A stretch of 64,000 nt of DNA. Source: Prolixibacteraceae bacterium. Its GTDB lineage: Bacteria > Bacteroidota > Bacteroidia > Bacteroidales > Prolixibacteraceae. The notes under the pieces are model-generated. The model saw only the letters and a list, made by a program, of their open reading frames with translations. It had not been told where the DNA came from and made no database searches. The stretch spans positions 20,799 through 84,798 of the forward strand of contig JANQII010000102.1 in assembly GCA_028282195.1 (NCBI GenBank). The letters run 5' to 3'. Below are positions 1 through 7,768 of the stretch, piece by piece (position 1 is the stretch's first letter; every line of letters starts with the position of its first letter). The translations under genes were made by a program, and so were the position numbers.

Positions 1-1
1 T

Positions 2-1396
2 ATCCGTTTAAACGAGGATCAGGTAAAAAAATACATCGAATTATTTGATTCAAATGTAAATGAAGGTACTAAACCATTGAAGTTTGTTCCTGCTTCAGGC
101 GCTGCAAGTCGCATGTTTAAATCTTTGTTTTCTGCCAAAGAAAAACTGGATGCAGGTGCATCTGAAGAAGAAATTTTAAAAGATAATGATATTAACCAAT
201 TTCTGACTGATTTACAGAAGTACGCTTTCCTTCCTGAACTGGAAAAACTAGCCGGTAAAAGTTCATCGGAATTGAGTTTGCTGGAAATTCTAAACCTTGT
301 TCTTACCGAAGAAGGGCTTAACTACGGAAATCTTCCAAAAGGTTTACTATTGTTTCACAAATATGAAGACAAGGCCAGAACCCCGTTTGAGGAACATTGT
401 GTAGAAGGCGCCCTTCATGCAAAAGATAACCGTTCAGGTGTTCAGCTCCATTATACGGTTTCACCGGAACATCAGCAAGCTTTTGAGGCTCATTTAAAAG
501 ACATCAAGTCTAAATACGAAAGCAGGTTTGGGGTTAGTTACTCAATTAGTTTCAGCCAGCAAAAACCATCAACCGATACCATTGCCACAACAATGGATAA
601 TGAGCCATTCCGAAATAAGGATGGAACTCCACTCTTTAGGCCGGGTGGACACGGTGCTTTGCTTGAAAACCTGAATGACCTGGATGCCGATATCATCTTC
701 ATAAAAAATATCGACAATGTAGTTCCTGACTTTATAAAAGATGAAACAATAAATTATAAGAAAGCCCTGGCTGGCCTGTTGATTTATTACCAGAAGAAAA
801 TATTTGATTATCAGCGTATTTTTGATACCCATCATTATTACGCGCTTGATAGTGCATTCTTTGCTGAAGCTTCAAACTTTCTGGAAAATATTTTGAATTC
901 GAAACCACCACAAAGTCAGTATTATACTGAAAAAGAAGATTTATACCATTACCTGAAAGCCAAATTTAACCGGCCAGTCCGGGTTTGTGGCATGGTTAAA
1001 AATGAAGGTGAACCTGGAGGAGGTCCTTTCTGGTCAAAGAACAGAGATGGGTCGGTGTCTCTTCAGGTTGTAGAAAGTTCGCAAATAGATTTGGATAATG
1101 CCCAACAAAAAGAGTTAGTGAACAATGCAACCCACTTCAACCCTGTTGATTTAATTTGTGCGGTAAAAAATTTCAAAGGTGAAAAATTTGACCTTTTAAA
1201 ATACAGAGACCCTAAAACGGGTTTTATCTCTTATAAATCGAAAGATGGAAAAGAACTGAAAGCCCAGGAACTACCAGGGTTATGGAATAGTGCTATGGCA
1301 GATTGGAATACCTTGTTTGTTGAAGTTCCGATAATAACGTTTAACCCGGTAAAGACGGTGAATGACCTGTTAAGAAAGGAACACCAGCCGGAGTGA
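2..1396 (+). CDS. DUF4301 family protein, 5' end cut by window edge
   Basis: The reading frame is open from base 2 to the stop at 1394-1396, so the true start lies upstream of the window. A TTG at 77 is only an internal codon. The motif KFVPASGAASRMFK near the visible start, and GGHGALLENLNDLDADIIFIKNID further on, are characteristic of the DUF4301 family, which is common in Bacteroidota. The GAASRMFK stretch recalls a nucleotidyltransferase loop, but no activity is established for the family. The C-terminal part carries GEPGGGPFW and NPVDLICAVKNF motifs. It is followed 47 bases later by a TPR gene with its own -10-like element, so an operon is not required. Family call is firm, function unknown. 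Confidence 0.85.
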   Translation: MRLNEDQVKKYIELFDSNVNEGTKPLKFVPASGAASRMFKSLFSAKEKLDAGASEEEILKDNDINQFLTDLQKYAFLPELEKLAGKSSSELSLLEILNLVLTEEGLNYGNLPKGLLLFHKYEDKARTPFEEHCVEGALHAKDNRSGVQLHYTVSPEHQQAFEAHLKDIKSKYESRFGVSYSISFSQQKPSTDTIATTMDNEPFRNKDGTPLFRPGGHGALLENLNDLDADIIFIKNIDNVVPDFIKDETINYKKALAGLLIYYQKKIFDYQRIFDTHHYYALDSAFFAEASNFLENILNSKPPQSQYYTEKEDLYHYLKAKFNRPVRVCGMVKNEGEPGGGPFWSKNRDGSVSLQVVESSQIDLDNAQQKELVNNATHFNPVDLICAVKNFKGEKFDLLKYRDPKTGFISYKSKDGKELKAQELPGLWNSAMADWNTLFVEVPIITFNPVKTVNDLLRKEHQPE

Positions 1397-1416
1397 GAAC
1401 TTTAGGAAAGTATTGT

Positions 1417-1424
1417 TATTTTTG
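1417..1424 (+). promoter_or_regulatory. Bacteroidota -7 element before the TPR gene
   Basis: TATTTTTG matches the Bacteroidota TAnnTTTG -7 consensus and lies 20 bases before the ATG at 1444. No convincing TTTG -33 element is seen at the usual distance, so this is tentative. Confidence 0.4.
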
Positions 1425-1443
1425 CATACGCAATTGATATTTT

Positions 1444-2862
1444 ATGAACGAGGACGCAAGAGATTTTTACGAAGGTGATGACATAATTGAAGCTGTTGGC
1501 CGTTTTAAGAAAATGATGGCCAGTAAGCAATTTCAATATTTCGATGTATATGAAATTGAAGGAATTGGTGACTTCTTCCTTGATGAAGGAAAAATAAAGA
1601 TGGCTCAGGAAGCTATTGACTTTGGCCTTGAAATGCATGCTTCTGCAATTTCCCTAAAGATTAAAAAAGCCCAAATTTTATTGGTCGATGGTAAAGTCGA
1701 AGAAGCCCTTGAAATAACTCAATTCGTTGAAAAGATTGAAGATACGAACTCTGATGTATACCTGATAAAAGGATCAGCATTAATTCTGCTGGGCAAAGAT
1801 GAAGAAGCAATTGAAGCTTATGAAAAGTCTATTTTCTACAGCTATGAAGAGCAAGATGAATTGCATTATAACATTGGAATTACTTTGGGCCAGGCTGGTT
1901 ATACCCAAAAAGCGATTGAGTTTTTAAGTCGTGCCCACGATCTTAACCCGAAGAACGAACTTGTATTGTACGAGTTAGGCTACTATTTTGATAAAGAGCT
2001 AAAATCTGAAGAAACCATTAACTATTATAACAAGTACCTGGATATTGATCCTTTTAATTCATCGGTTTGGTACAACCTGGGGATTACATACAACCGCACT
2101 GGCGAATATAAAAAAGCAGTTGAAGCGTATGATTATTCAATAGCCCTGAACGATCAGTTTGAGCAGTCATACTTTAACAAGGCTAATGCGCTCACAAACG
2201 ACAATTGTTACGAAGAAGCGATTGAGTGTTACAAAGCGTATTTAGGACTTGACAAAGATAATGATGACGCTTACTGCTATTTAGGCGAGTGTTACATGAA
2301 CCTAAACCGTAACAATGAAGCTTTGATTAGTTATCAAAAAGCAATTCGTTTAAATAAAAATAACGCAAATGCCTGGTACGGTTCTGGTTTAATTATGTGG
2401 ATGGAGGGTCAATTAACCGAAGGACAGACATTCATCAAAAAAGCCATTAAGCTTGATGAAGAGAATGCTGATTTTTGGATGATCTACGGGAAGATAAACG
2501 AGGAACTTGGGTTGTATGAACAAGCTGAATCAGCATTTGAGATGTCAACCATGCTTGAGCCAATAAATTCTGAATGTTGGGTTTATTATGCCGAAATGCA
2601 ATACGACCTGGGCAAACTAAGTAAAGCAATTGATATACTGAAGCAAGCCTGTAAATATATTTCTGACGATTCGGGCATTAATTACAGGCTAACTGCATAT
2701 TTGCTGGAAAACAAGGAAGAAACATCCGCAACCGGTTATTTTGAAAAAGCGCTTAAAGCTGACTTCAACGGCCATAACGATCTATTCAACTACTACCCTG
2801 AGGCCAACCAGAACGAAACAATAAAAAAGCTCATAAAAAAATACCAATCCTCTAAATTATAA
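1444..2862 (+). CDS. Tetratricopeptide repeat protein
   Basis: A 472-residue protein made almost wholly of TPR units, for example VWYNLGITYNRTGEYKKAVE and the similar blocks before and after it, about ten in total. There is no signal peptide and no membrane segment, so it is probably cytoplasmic. The N-terminus is acidic and helical. TPR arrays act as protein-binding scaffolds; nothing in the sequence identifies the partner. It lies between the DUF4301 gene and a phosphosulfolactate synthase gene, all on the same strand, with gaps of 47 and 67 bases. The repeat fold is certain; the role is unknown. Confidence 0.85.
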   Translation: MNEDARDFYEGDDIIEAVGRFKKMMASKQFQYFDVYEIEGIGDFFLDEGKIKMAQEAIDFGLEMHASAISLKIKKAQILLVDGKVEEALEITQFVEKIEDTNSDVYLIKGSALILLGKDEEAIEAYEKSIFYSYEEQDELHYNIGITLGQAGYTQKAIEFLSRAHDLNPKNELVLYELGYYFDKELKSEETINYYNKYLDIDPFNSSVWYNLGITYNRTGEYKKAVEAYDYSIALNDQFEQSYFNKANALTNDNCYEEAIECYKAYLGLDKDNDDAYCYLGECYMNLNRNNEALISYQKAIRLNKNNANAWYGSGLIMWMEGQLTEGQTFIKKAIKLDEENADFWMIYGKINEELGLYEQAESAFEMSTMLEPINSECWVYYAEMQYDLGKLSKAIDILKQACKYISDDSGINYRLTAYLLENKEETSATGYFEKALKADFNGHNDLFNYYPEANQNETIKKLIKKYQSSKL

Positions 2863-2929
2863 ATTGCTGGTCAGGCTACCCCATTGTTAAAATGCTTAAC
2901 TTGCAACTTTTCTACAAACGACTAAAAGA

Positions 2930-3688
2930 ATGAATTTCAATTTACCTTTACTACCTGAACGCCCTGAAAAACCAAGGCAATCTGGTCTTACTATGGTTAT
3001 GGACAAAGGATTAAGCACACGGGAAGCTGAAAACCTTTGTGAAGTAGCATCTTCTTATATTGATATGGTAAAACTTGGTTTTGGCACAGGCCTTATAACA
3101 CCAAACACAAAAGAAAAAATCAAAATATATCAAAGTGCTGGAATCACCCCTTATTTCGGTGGAACCATGTTTGAAGCCTTTATTGCCCGCGACATGTTCG
3201 ATGAGTTCATACAATTTATTAGCGAATGCGGAGTGAACATGGCTGAAGTATCTGATGGCGTACTTCCAATTGAACACAATAAAAAATGTGAATACATTCA
3301 AGGTCTCGCTAAAGATTTTACGGTTCTTTCAGAAGTTGGTACAAAACTAAAAGGAAAGGAAATCAGCAATGAAGAGTGGATTAACTGGATGAAAAAAGAA
3401 CTGGAAGCCGGTGCCTGGAAGGTAATTGCCGAAGCCAGGGAAAGTGGTAATATTGGCATTTACAAAGAAGATGGTTCTGCTAACAGCCAATTGATCCTTG
3501 ATATACGTGAACAAATTGATGTTTCTAAGATATTGTGGGAATCTCCATTAAAAAGCCAGCAGGTGTGGTTTATCAAATTGCTTGGTCCTAACGTGAATCT
3601 TGGAAATATTAATAGCAATGAAGTAATTGCTTTGGAAACACTTCGCCTTGGATTAAGAGGGGACACATTACTCAGTTTTCTTCCTTAA
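2930..3688 (+). CDS. Phosphosulfolactate synthase (ComA-like)
   Basis: 252 residues matching the ComA family, which adds sulfite to phosphoenolpyruvate to give (R)-2-phospho-3-sulfolactate. Family marks include GLTMVMDKGL near the N-terminus, MVKLGFGTGLI, GITPYFGGTMFEAF, EVSDGVLPI and a conserved Lys/Glu-rich barrel core ending in GPNVNLGNI. In archaea this is the first step of coenzyme M synthesis; in Bacteroidota the end product is not settled and may be a sulfonate. The gene sits directly upstream of the sulfite reductase operon, so both draw on the same sulfite pool. ATG at 2930 is a natural start. Family identity is strong; the pathway here is inference. Confidence 0.85.
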   Translation: MNFNLPLLPERPEKPRQSGLTMVMDKGLSTREAENLCEVASSYIDMVKLGFGTGLITPNTKEKIKIYQSAGITPYFGGTMFEAFIARDMFDEFIQFISECGVNMAEVSDGVLPIEHNKKCEYIQGLAKDFTVLSEVGTKLKGKEISNEEWINWMKKELEAGAWKVIAEARESGNIGIYKEDGSANSQLILDIREQIDVSKILWESPLKSQQVWFIKLLGPNVNLGNINSNEVIALETLRLGLRGDTLLSFLP

Positions 3689-3819
3689 TACTAATTTACC
3701 AAAATTTAACACAAGCGAAATAAAATCATAAAGACATCATAATCAGAAACTTGAAACAATTACCAAAAGATAAAACTCAACTCTTATTTAGATTTAATAA
3801 AAATTTACACCGGTTTTCT

Positions 3820-3849
3820 TTTGATTTTTAAATCTTAAGTCTATTTTTG
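3820..3849 (+). promoter_or_regulatory. Promoter of the sulfite/siroheme operon
   Basis: TTTG at 3820-3823 and TATTTTTG at 3842-3849 are separated by 18 bases, a close match to the Bacteroidota sigma-ABfr consensus (TTTG, about 19 bases, TAnnTTTG). Transcription would begin near 3855, leaving about 25 bases before the leader ORF at 3881. Confidence 0.7.
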
Positions 3850-3880
3850 AATCGTATTAAAAGACAAAAAAGTCTCATAA

Positions 3881-3973
3881 ATGAGTAATCACACTTCTGT
3901 AAATAAAATGATGAATGTTGCATGTGCTATGATGTGTATGTGTAGAAATCATTTTGTGCAGAAGGAAGAATGA
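3881..3973 (+). CDS. 30-residue Met/Cys-rich leader peptide
   Basis: An ATG at 3881 opens a 30-codon frame ending with TGA at 3971. Codons 10-21 read MMNVACAMMCMC, giving three Cys codons (3923, 3935, 3941) and five Met codons in twelve, far above chance; RNHF follows. It is too short to be an enzyme and lies between a good promoter and an intrinsic terminator just before sulfur-assimilation genes. The pattern is that of a translated attenuation leader whose ribosome stalls when charged tRNA-Cys (or tRNA-Met) is scarce. RNA segments inside and after it can form mutually exclusive helices (see the attenuator entry). No named family is recalled for this peptide. Confidence 0.75.
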   Translation: MSNHTSVNKMMNVACAMMCMCRNHFVQKEE

Positions 3974-4039
3974 ATATGAACTAATATATTGAATCGATAT
4001 AAACTCAAAAGCCCTTCTGTACCAGCAGAGGGGTTTTTT
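3894..4039 (+). promoter_or_regulatory. Transcription attenuator with four pairing segments
   Basis: Segment 1 (3894-3901) pairs with segment 2 (3957-3964), 8 bp. Segment 2 (3956-3965) pairs with segment 3 (4013-4022), 10 bp including one G-U. Segment 3 (4012-4019) pairs with segment 4 (4026-4033), 8 bp including one G-U, followed by six T. These are the 1:2, 2:3 and 3:4 states of a trp-type attenuator. The Cys codons lie between segments 1 and 2: a ribosome stalled there leaves segment 2 free to form the antiterminator 2:3, while one that reaches the stop at 3971 covers segment 2 and allows the terminator. Pairing was worked out by eye from the sequence; the mechanism is inference from the trp/his/leu paradigm. 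Confidence 0.72.
4012..4039 (+). terminator. Intrinsic terminator of the attenuator
   Basis: CCCTTCTG (4012-4019), loop of six, CAGAGGGG (4026-4033), then T at 4034-4039. Flanking AAAAG can extend the stem against the T run. It stops 13 bases before the first structural gene at 4053, so it can only serve to gate that gene. Confidence 0.8.
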
Positions 4040-4052
4040 ATTGAAAAAAATT

Positions 4053-4949
4053 ATGGTTGAACTTTTAAAAACAAATCGAACTGATTCGCTAAACACCAGG
4101 GAACTGATCCTCCAGAAGTACCTTAAGAGAGAACTCAAAACCGGGGTCTTTCTGCAAACGTGCAACAGAATTGAATGGTACAAGGGAGATGGGGACATTA
4201 CCGAAAATATTGCTCGTCACCTGTTTCGTGTTGTAGCAGGATTAGAGTCTGCTCTAATTGGAGAAACTGCAATTGCCGGACAAGTTAAGCGTGCCTATCG
4301 TCTGGCTCATGAAAACGGAAGGCTAAGCAAGAGCCTTCACAAACTTTTTCAAACATCATTTTTTGTTGCAAAAAAGGTGAAGAGGGAAACAGGCATTTCA
4401 AAAGGTGCAATGTCCCATGGGCAATCAGTTGTACAAATTCTTCAGAATAAAAAAACGAACCTTGCGAACCAAAAGGTCACGCTTATTGGAGCAAACAATC
4501 TTACTGAAAGTATTATCCGGTTTTTAAGGTCTAAGGGGGCAAGCGTTTTCTTTATTGGAAACAGAACTTTTGAAAAGGCATCAACCCTTGCAAGCAAATA
4601 TGACGGTAAAGCTTTCCAATTTCAGGAATTACCAAACATCCTGGAAGAAACGGACATTCTTATCTCTGCCACTTCAGCCCCACACCAGGTATTAAAAAAA
4701 GAGCAGCTTCCTAAAAACAAGCAAATGATACTATTTGATTTAGCTGTTCCCCGGGATATCGACCCAAGGGTTTCTGACCTGGAGAATATGGAACTATTCA
4801 ATATTCAGGAAATTGAACAAGAAATTATTAAAAACCGCAAACTGCGCTCTGAAGAAGTTTTAAAAGCTGAAGCTATTATTGAGTATGAACTGGAACGTTT
4901 CTTTGAAACTTTCGCAAAATCAGTTAACCAACAAAAACTTGCAGTATGA
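4053..4949 (+). CDS. Shortened glutamyl-tRNA reductase paralogue
   Basis: 298 residues from ATG 4053; a TTG at 4041 sits against the terminator T run and is unlikely. It carries the catalytic-cysteine motif TCNRIEWY (Cys near residue 37), GLESALIGE, AGQVKRAY and an NADPH-binding domain with VTLIGANNL. Compared with the 415-residue HemA encoded at 16633-17880 it lacks the N-terminal GLSHKSAPV strand and the whole C-terminal dimerisation domain, ending just after the spinal helix. HemA reduces glutamyl-tRNA to glutamate-1-semialdehyde, the entry to all tetrapyrroles. First gene of the siroheme/sulfite operon behind the attenuator, overlapping the next gene by four bases. Whether it is catalytic alone, or acts with full-length HemA, cannot be told. 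Confidence 0.8.
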   Translation: MVELLKTNRTDSLNTRELILQKYLKRELKTGVFLQTCNRIEWYKGDGDITENIARHLFRVVAGLESALIGETAIAGQVKRAYRLAHENGRLSKSLHKLFQTSFFVAKKVKRETGISKGAMSHGQSVVQILQNKKTNLANQKVTLIGANNLTESIIRFLRSKGASVFFIGNRTFEKASTLASKYDGKAFQFQELPNILEETDILISATSAPHQVLKKEQLPKNKQMILFDLAVPRDIDPRVSDLENMELFNIQEIEQEIIKNRKLRSEEVLKAEAIIEYELERFFETFAKSVNQQKLAV

Positions 4950-5176
4950 AAGAAAAAGCCTACAGGAGCGTAGCTAAAACAGTTTCATGGAGGACACTTG
5001 GAACAATAGACACCATAATAATTGCGTGGTTTGTTGTAGGGAAACTTGAATTTGCAATTACAATTGGTGGCGTAGAGTTACTTACAAAAATGGTTTTGTA
5101 CTACTTTCATGAGCGTACATGGAACAAAATAAAGTTTGGAAAAACAAACGAATCAGATATTGAATATCACATTTAA
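4946..5176 (+). CDS. DUF2061 small membrane protein
   Basis: 76 residues with the DUF2061 pattern: RSVAKTVSWRTLGTIDT, a hydrophobic helix, a second helix beginning GGVELLTKM, and YYFHERTWN. Two membrane segments are predicted by eye. It overlaps the end of the HemA paralogue (ATGA), which implies translational coupling. DUF2061 domains occur beside or fused to sulfate-activation enzymes in other bacteria, so a link with sulfur uptake or sulfite handling at the membrane is plausible but unproven. Confidence 0.85.
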   Translation: MKEKAYRSVAKTVSWRTLGTIDTIIIAWFVVGKLEFAITIGGVELLTKMVLYYFHERTWNKIKFGKTNESDIEYHI

Positions 5177-5177
5177 A

Positions 5178-5645
5178 ATGGAAAAGAACTTTTTACCCAT
5201 AGCAATCAATATTTCCGGCGAAAAGATACTTGTCATCGGCGGAGGCAAATCTGCCTGGAGCAAAATTCAAATCCTGCAACGTTTTGATGCGGAGATTGAA
5301 GTGATTGCGAAAGAAGTTAGTCGGGAGATTAAGGAAAGTGGCATTCAATATAAAGAAAAAGCATACGAAGCTCCAGATTTAAACGGATACCTGATGCTTT
5401 ACTCTTGCACCAATAATCCTGAGTTGGATAAACAAATTGAAAGTGATGGCAGAAAAGCAGGAGTACTAGTCAATATCCATGACAAACCAAGGCTATGCCA
5501 GTTTGTTTCACCGGCCATTTACCAGGATGGTGATATTCGGGTAGCAGTAAGCTCAAATGCAAAAAATGTATTTGCATCCATACAGATTAGAAATGAGATA
5601 CAAGAATTTTTAGAAAACAAAAAAGCTAAAGAGATAGAAAGATGA
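5178..5645 (+). CDS. Precorrin-2 dehydrogenase (siroheme synthase N-terminal domain)
   Basis: 155 residues from ATG 5178; an upstream ATG at 5136 would overlap the previous gene by 41 bases, whereas 5178 follows its stop directly. NAD-binding loop LVIGGGKSAW and the family motif NIHDKPRLCQFVSPA with the conserved Asp, followed by IRVAVSSNAKN. It oxidises precorrin-2 to sirohydrochlorin. It is much shorter than Met8p or CysG-N (over 200 residues) and lacks most of the C-terminal dimerisation helices thought to help chelation, so Fe insertion may need another enzyme. It overlaps cysJ by four bases. Confidence 0.85.
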   Translation: MEKNFLPIAINISGEKILVIGGGKSAWSKIQILQRFDAEIEVIAKEVSREIKESGIQYKEKAYEAPDLNGYLMLYSCTNNPELDKQIESDGRKAGVLVNIHDKPRLCQFVSPAIYQDGDIRVAVSSNAKNVFASIQIRNEIQEFLENKKAKEIER

Positions 5646-7432
5646 GCATCAAATTAAGCCCATTAAATGAGAACCAGCTTAAAGCCCTCGAACAGCTTAG
5701 CGAGGGATTGGAGAAAGAGCAAGCCATTTGGTTGAATGGCTACTTTCAGGGGCTGACCGGAGCAAAACTTAACGGACATGCCCCACAGGCCAGTAATGGA
5801 GAAAGCATACCTACTGCTGTTGAGCAAATACCACTGACCATTCTTTATGGTACACATACAGGCCGTTGCGAAAACTTAGCAAAAAAGCTATGCGAACTGG
5901 CATCAGGAAAAGGCATTGATTGTAAAATTCACCCAATGGATGATTACAAACCCAGGCAGTTGAAAGATGAAAAGAACCTGTTTGTGATTGTAAGCACCCA
6001 TGGTGAAGGCGAACCTCCTGAAATGGCTGAAGAGTTTCACGAATTCATTATGGGAAAAAGGCTTCCAAAACTAAATGGATTGAATTACTCTGTCCTTGCT
6101 TTGGGAGATAAAAGTTATAAACTGTTCTGCCAAACAGGAATTGATATTGACAATGCATTGAAAAAAGCCGGTGCAGCAGAACTGTATCCCATTGTGAAAT
6201 GTGATGTTGATTTTGAAGATAATGCTGAAAGCTGGACAAATGCTGTAATTGATAAACTGGCAAGTACATTACCTGCCCAAACTCAATCATCAGCAAGTTT
6301 AAAGCAGCAAGTTGAAAGCAAAACGTATACAAAAAAGAATCCTTTTAAAGCAACGGTAATTGATAAAACCAGAATAACCGGACGAGATTCCGATAAGGAA
6401 GTATTTCATTTAGAAATATCGCTGGAAGATTCCGGTATAACTTATGAACCAGGTGATTCCTTAGGAATAATCACTGAAAATCCGCCACAGTTGGTAAATC
6501 AGATTATTGAAAAACTGGGAGTTGATAAATCAGAACTGGTTGAAACAAAAGAAGGGCAAGTACCTTTTGAAGAAGCATTGAAGCATCATGTTGAAATAAG
6601 CCTGTTAACACGGGATGTTATTCAAAAATATGCAGACAAAACACAAACAGAAGGTGTTGCAAAGATTCTGGAGGATGATCAGTTACTTGATGAGTATTTG
6701 TATGGTTACGATGTTTTAGACTTGTTAACTGAGTTTCCTTTTGAGTTTACTGCTTCTGCTTTTATTGAATTATTAAGGCCGCTTCCGGCACGTTTATACT
6801 CAATATCGTCAAGTCAGGCAGCCGTAGAAGATGAAGTCCACATTACGGTTTCCAGGGTAAATTACAACAACAAAGGACGGGAACGGGTTGGCGCCTGTTC
6901 AAGCTTTTTAGCAGACCGAATTGAAGTTGATGATGAGTTATTGATTTATATAGACAAGAACCCAAACTTCAGGCTACCACTAAACGGAACACCAATTATT
7001 ATGGTGGGTGCAGGAACCGGAATTGCCCCTTATCGTGCATTCTTACAGGAAAGGGAAACCAACAACCAAAAAGGCAACAGCTGGCTGTTCTTTGGAGATA
7101 GACGGTTTAATTCTGATTTTCTGTATCAGCTTGAATGGCAGAAACTACTAAAAAAAGGTTACCTGGAGAAAATTCATCTTGCCTTCTCCCGTGATCAGGA
7201 TGAAAAGATTTACGTTCAGCACAAACTGAAAGAAAATCAGGAAGAACTTTTCAAATGGATTGAAAAAGGAGCAAACTTTTACCTCTGTGGCGATATGAAA
7301 TACATGGCCAAAGATGTACAGCAAACCTTGCTTGAAATTATTCAGGCACAAGGGGGTTTAACTCCAGAAAAAGCGAAAGAATACTTTAAAAAATTAAAAA
7401 AAGAAAAACGCTTCCAGGCGGATGTGTATTGA
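5642..7432 (+). CDS. cysJ: Sulfite reductase [NADPH] flavoprotein alpha subunit
   Basis: 596 residues, normal length. A short N-terminal extension leads to an FMN-binding flavodoxin domain (ILYGTHTGRCENLA near residue 68, VSTHGEGEPP), an FAD-binding domain (ARLYSISSS, GACSSFLAD) and a ferredoxin-reductase-type NADPH domain (MVGAGTGIAPYRAF, FFGDRR), ending in the typical FQADVY. It passes electrons from NADPH to CysI for the six-electron reduction of sulfite to sulfide. ATG overlaps the precorrin-2 dehydrogenase stop. A 336-base repeat-bearing gap separates it from cysI. Confidence 0.95.
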   Translation: MSIKLSPLNENQLKALEQLSEGLEKEQAIWLNGYFQGLTGAKLNGHAPQASNGESIPTAVEQIPLTILYGTHTGRCENLAKKLCELASGKGIDCKIHPMDDYKPRQLKDEKNLFVIVSTHGEGEPPEMAEEFHEFIMGKRLPKLNGLNYSVLALGDKSYKLFCQTGIDIDNALKKAGAAELYPIVKCDVDFEDNAESWTNAVIDKLASTLPAQTQSSASLKQQVESKTYTKKNPFKATVIDKTRITGRDSDKEVFHLEISLEDSGITYEPGDSLGIITENPPQLVNQIIEKLGVDKSELVETKEGQVPFEEALKHHVEISLLTRDVIQKYADKTQTEGVAKILEDDQLLDEYLYGYDVLDLLTEFPFEFTASAFIELLRPLPARLYSISSSQAAVEDEVHITVSRVNYNNKGRERVGACSSFLADRIEVDDELLIYIDKNPNFRLPLNGTPIIMVGAGTGIAPYRAFLQERETNNQKGNSWLFFGDRRFNSDFLYQLEWQKLLKKGYLEKIHLAFSRDQDEKIYVQHKLKENQEELFKWIEKGANFYLCGDMKYMAKDVQQTLLEIIQAQGGLTPEKAKEYFKKLKKEKRFQADVY

Positions 7433-7768
7433 GTTGCGGGTTGCGGGTTACGGGTTACTGTTATCAAATAACTAATGATCAATAATCAATGACCAATAAC
7501 TAATAACAAATGACTATTTACTAATGACTAAAATGAAACAAGATACTGGATGCCTGATGTTGGATACTTGATAGCCCGTAGGGCTAAAACATTAGTAGCC
7601 CGGGGTAAATGATACCGGGAATTCGGGGGAATGCAATCCCGGGATATAATGATCAGGCCATAAAGGCGCAACTGCATTCATTGCAAATAATAATGGATTT
7701 TCATGCGCCGCAAACAAACAAGTAAAAGGAAGCAATGAGAGATAAAATGATTTTAAATACTGAGAAAA
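7433..7768 (+). other. Intergenic gap in the sulfite operon with dispersed repeats
   Basis: Bases 7433-7512 are low-complexity (tgcgggttacggg then ataactaat / aatcaatgacc words) and match, in inverse orientation, 12890-13011. Bases 7572-7645 hold nested GC hairpins (AGCCCgtaGGGCT, then two CCCGGG-type stems). No terminator with a T run and no ORF are seen. cysI may be reached by read-through or from a weak local promoter that cannot be identified. Confidence 0.6.

Noticed and set aside
4041-4052. TTG at 4041 as the start of the HemA paralogue
   Set aside because: It directly follows the terminator T run and adds only four residues; ATG 4053 is the better start.
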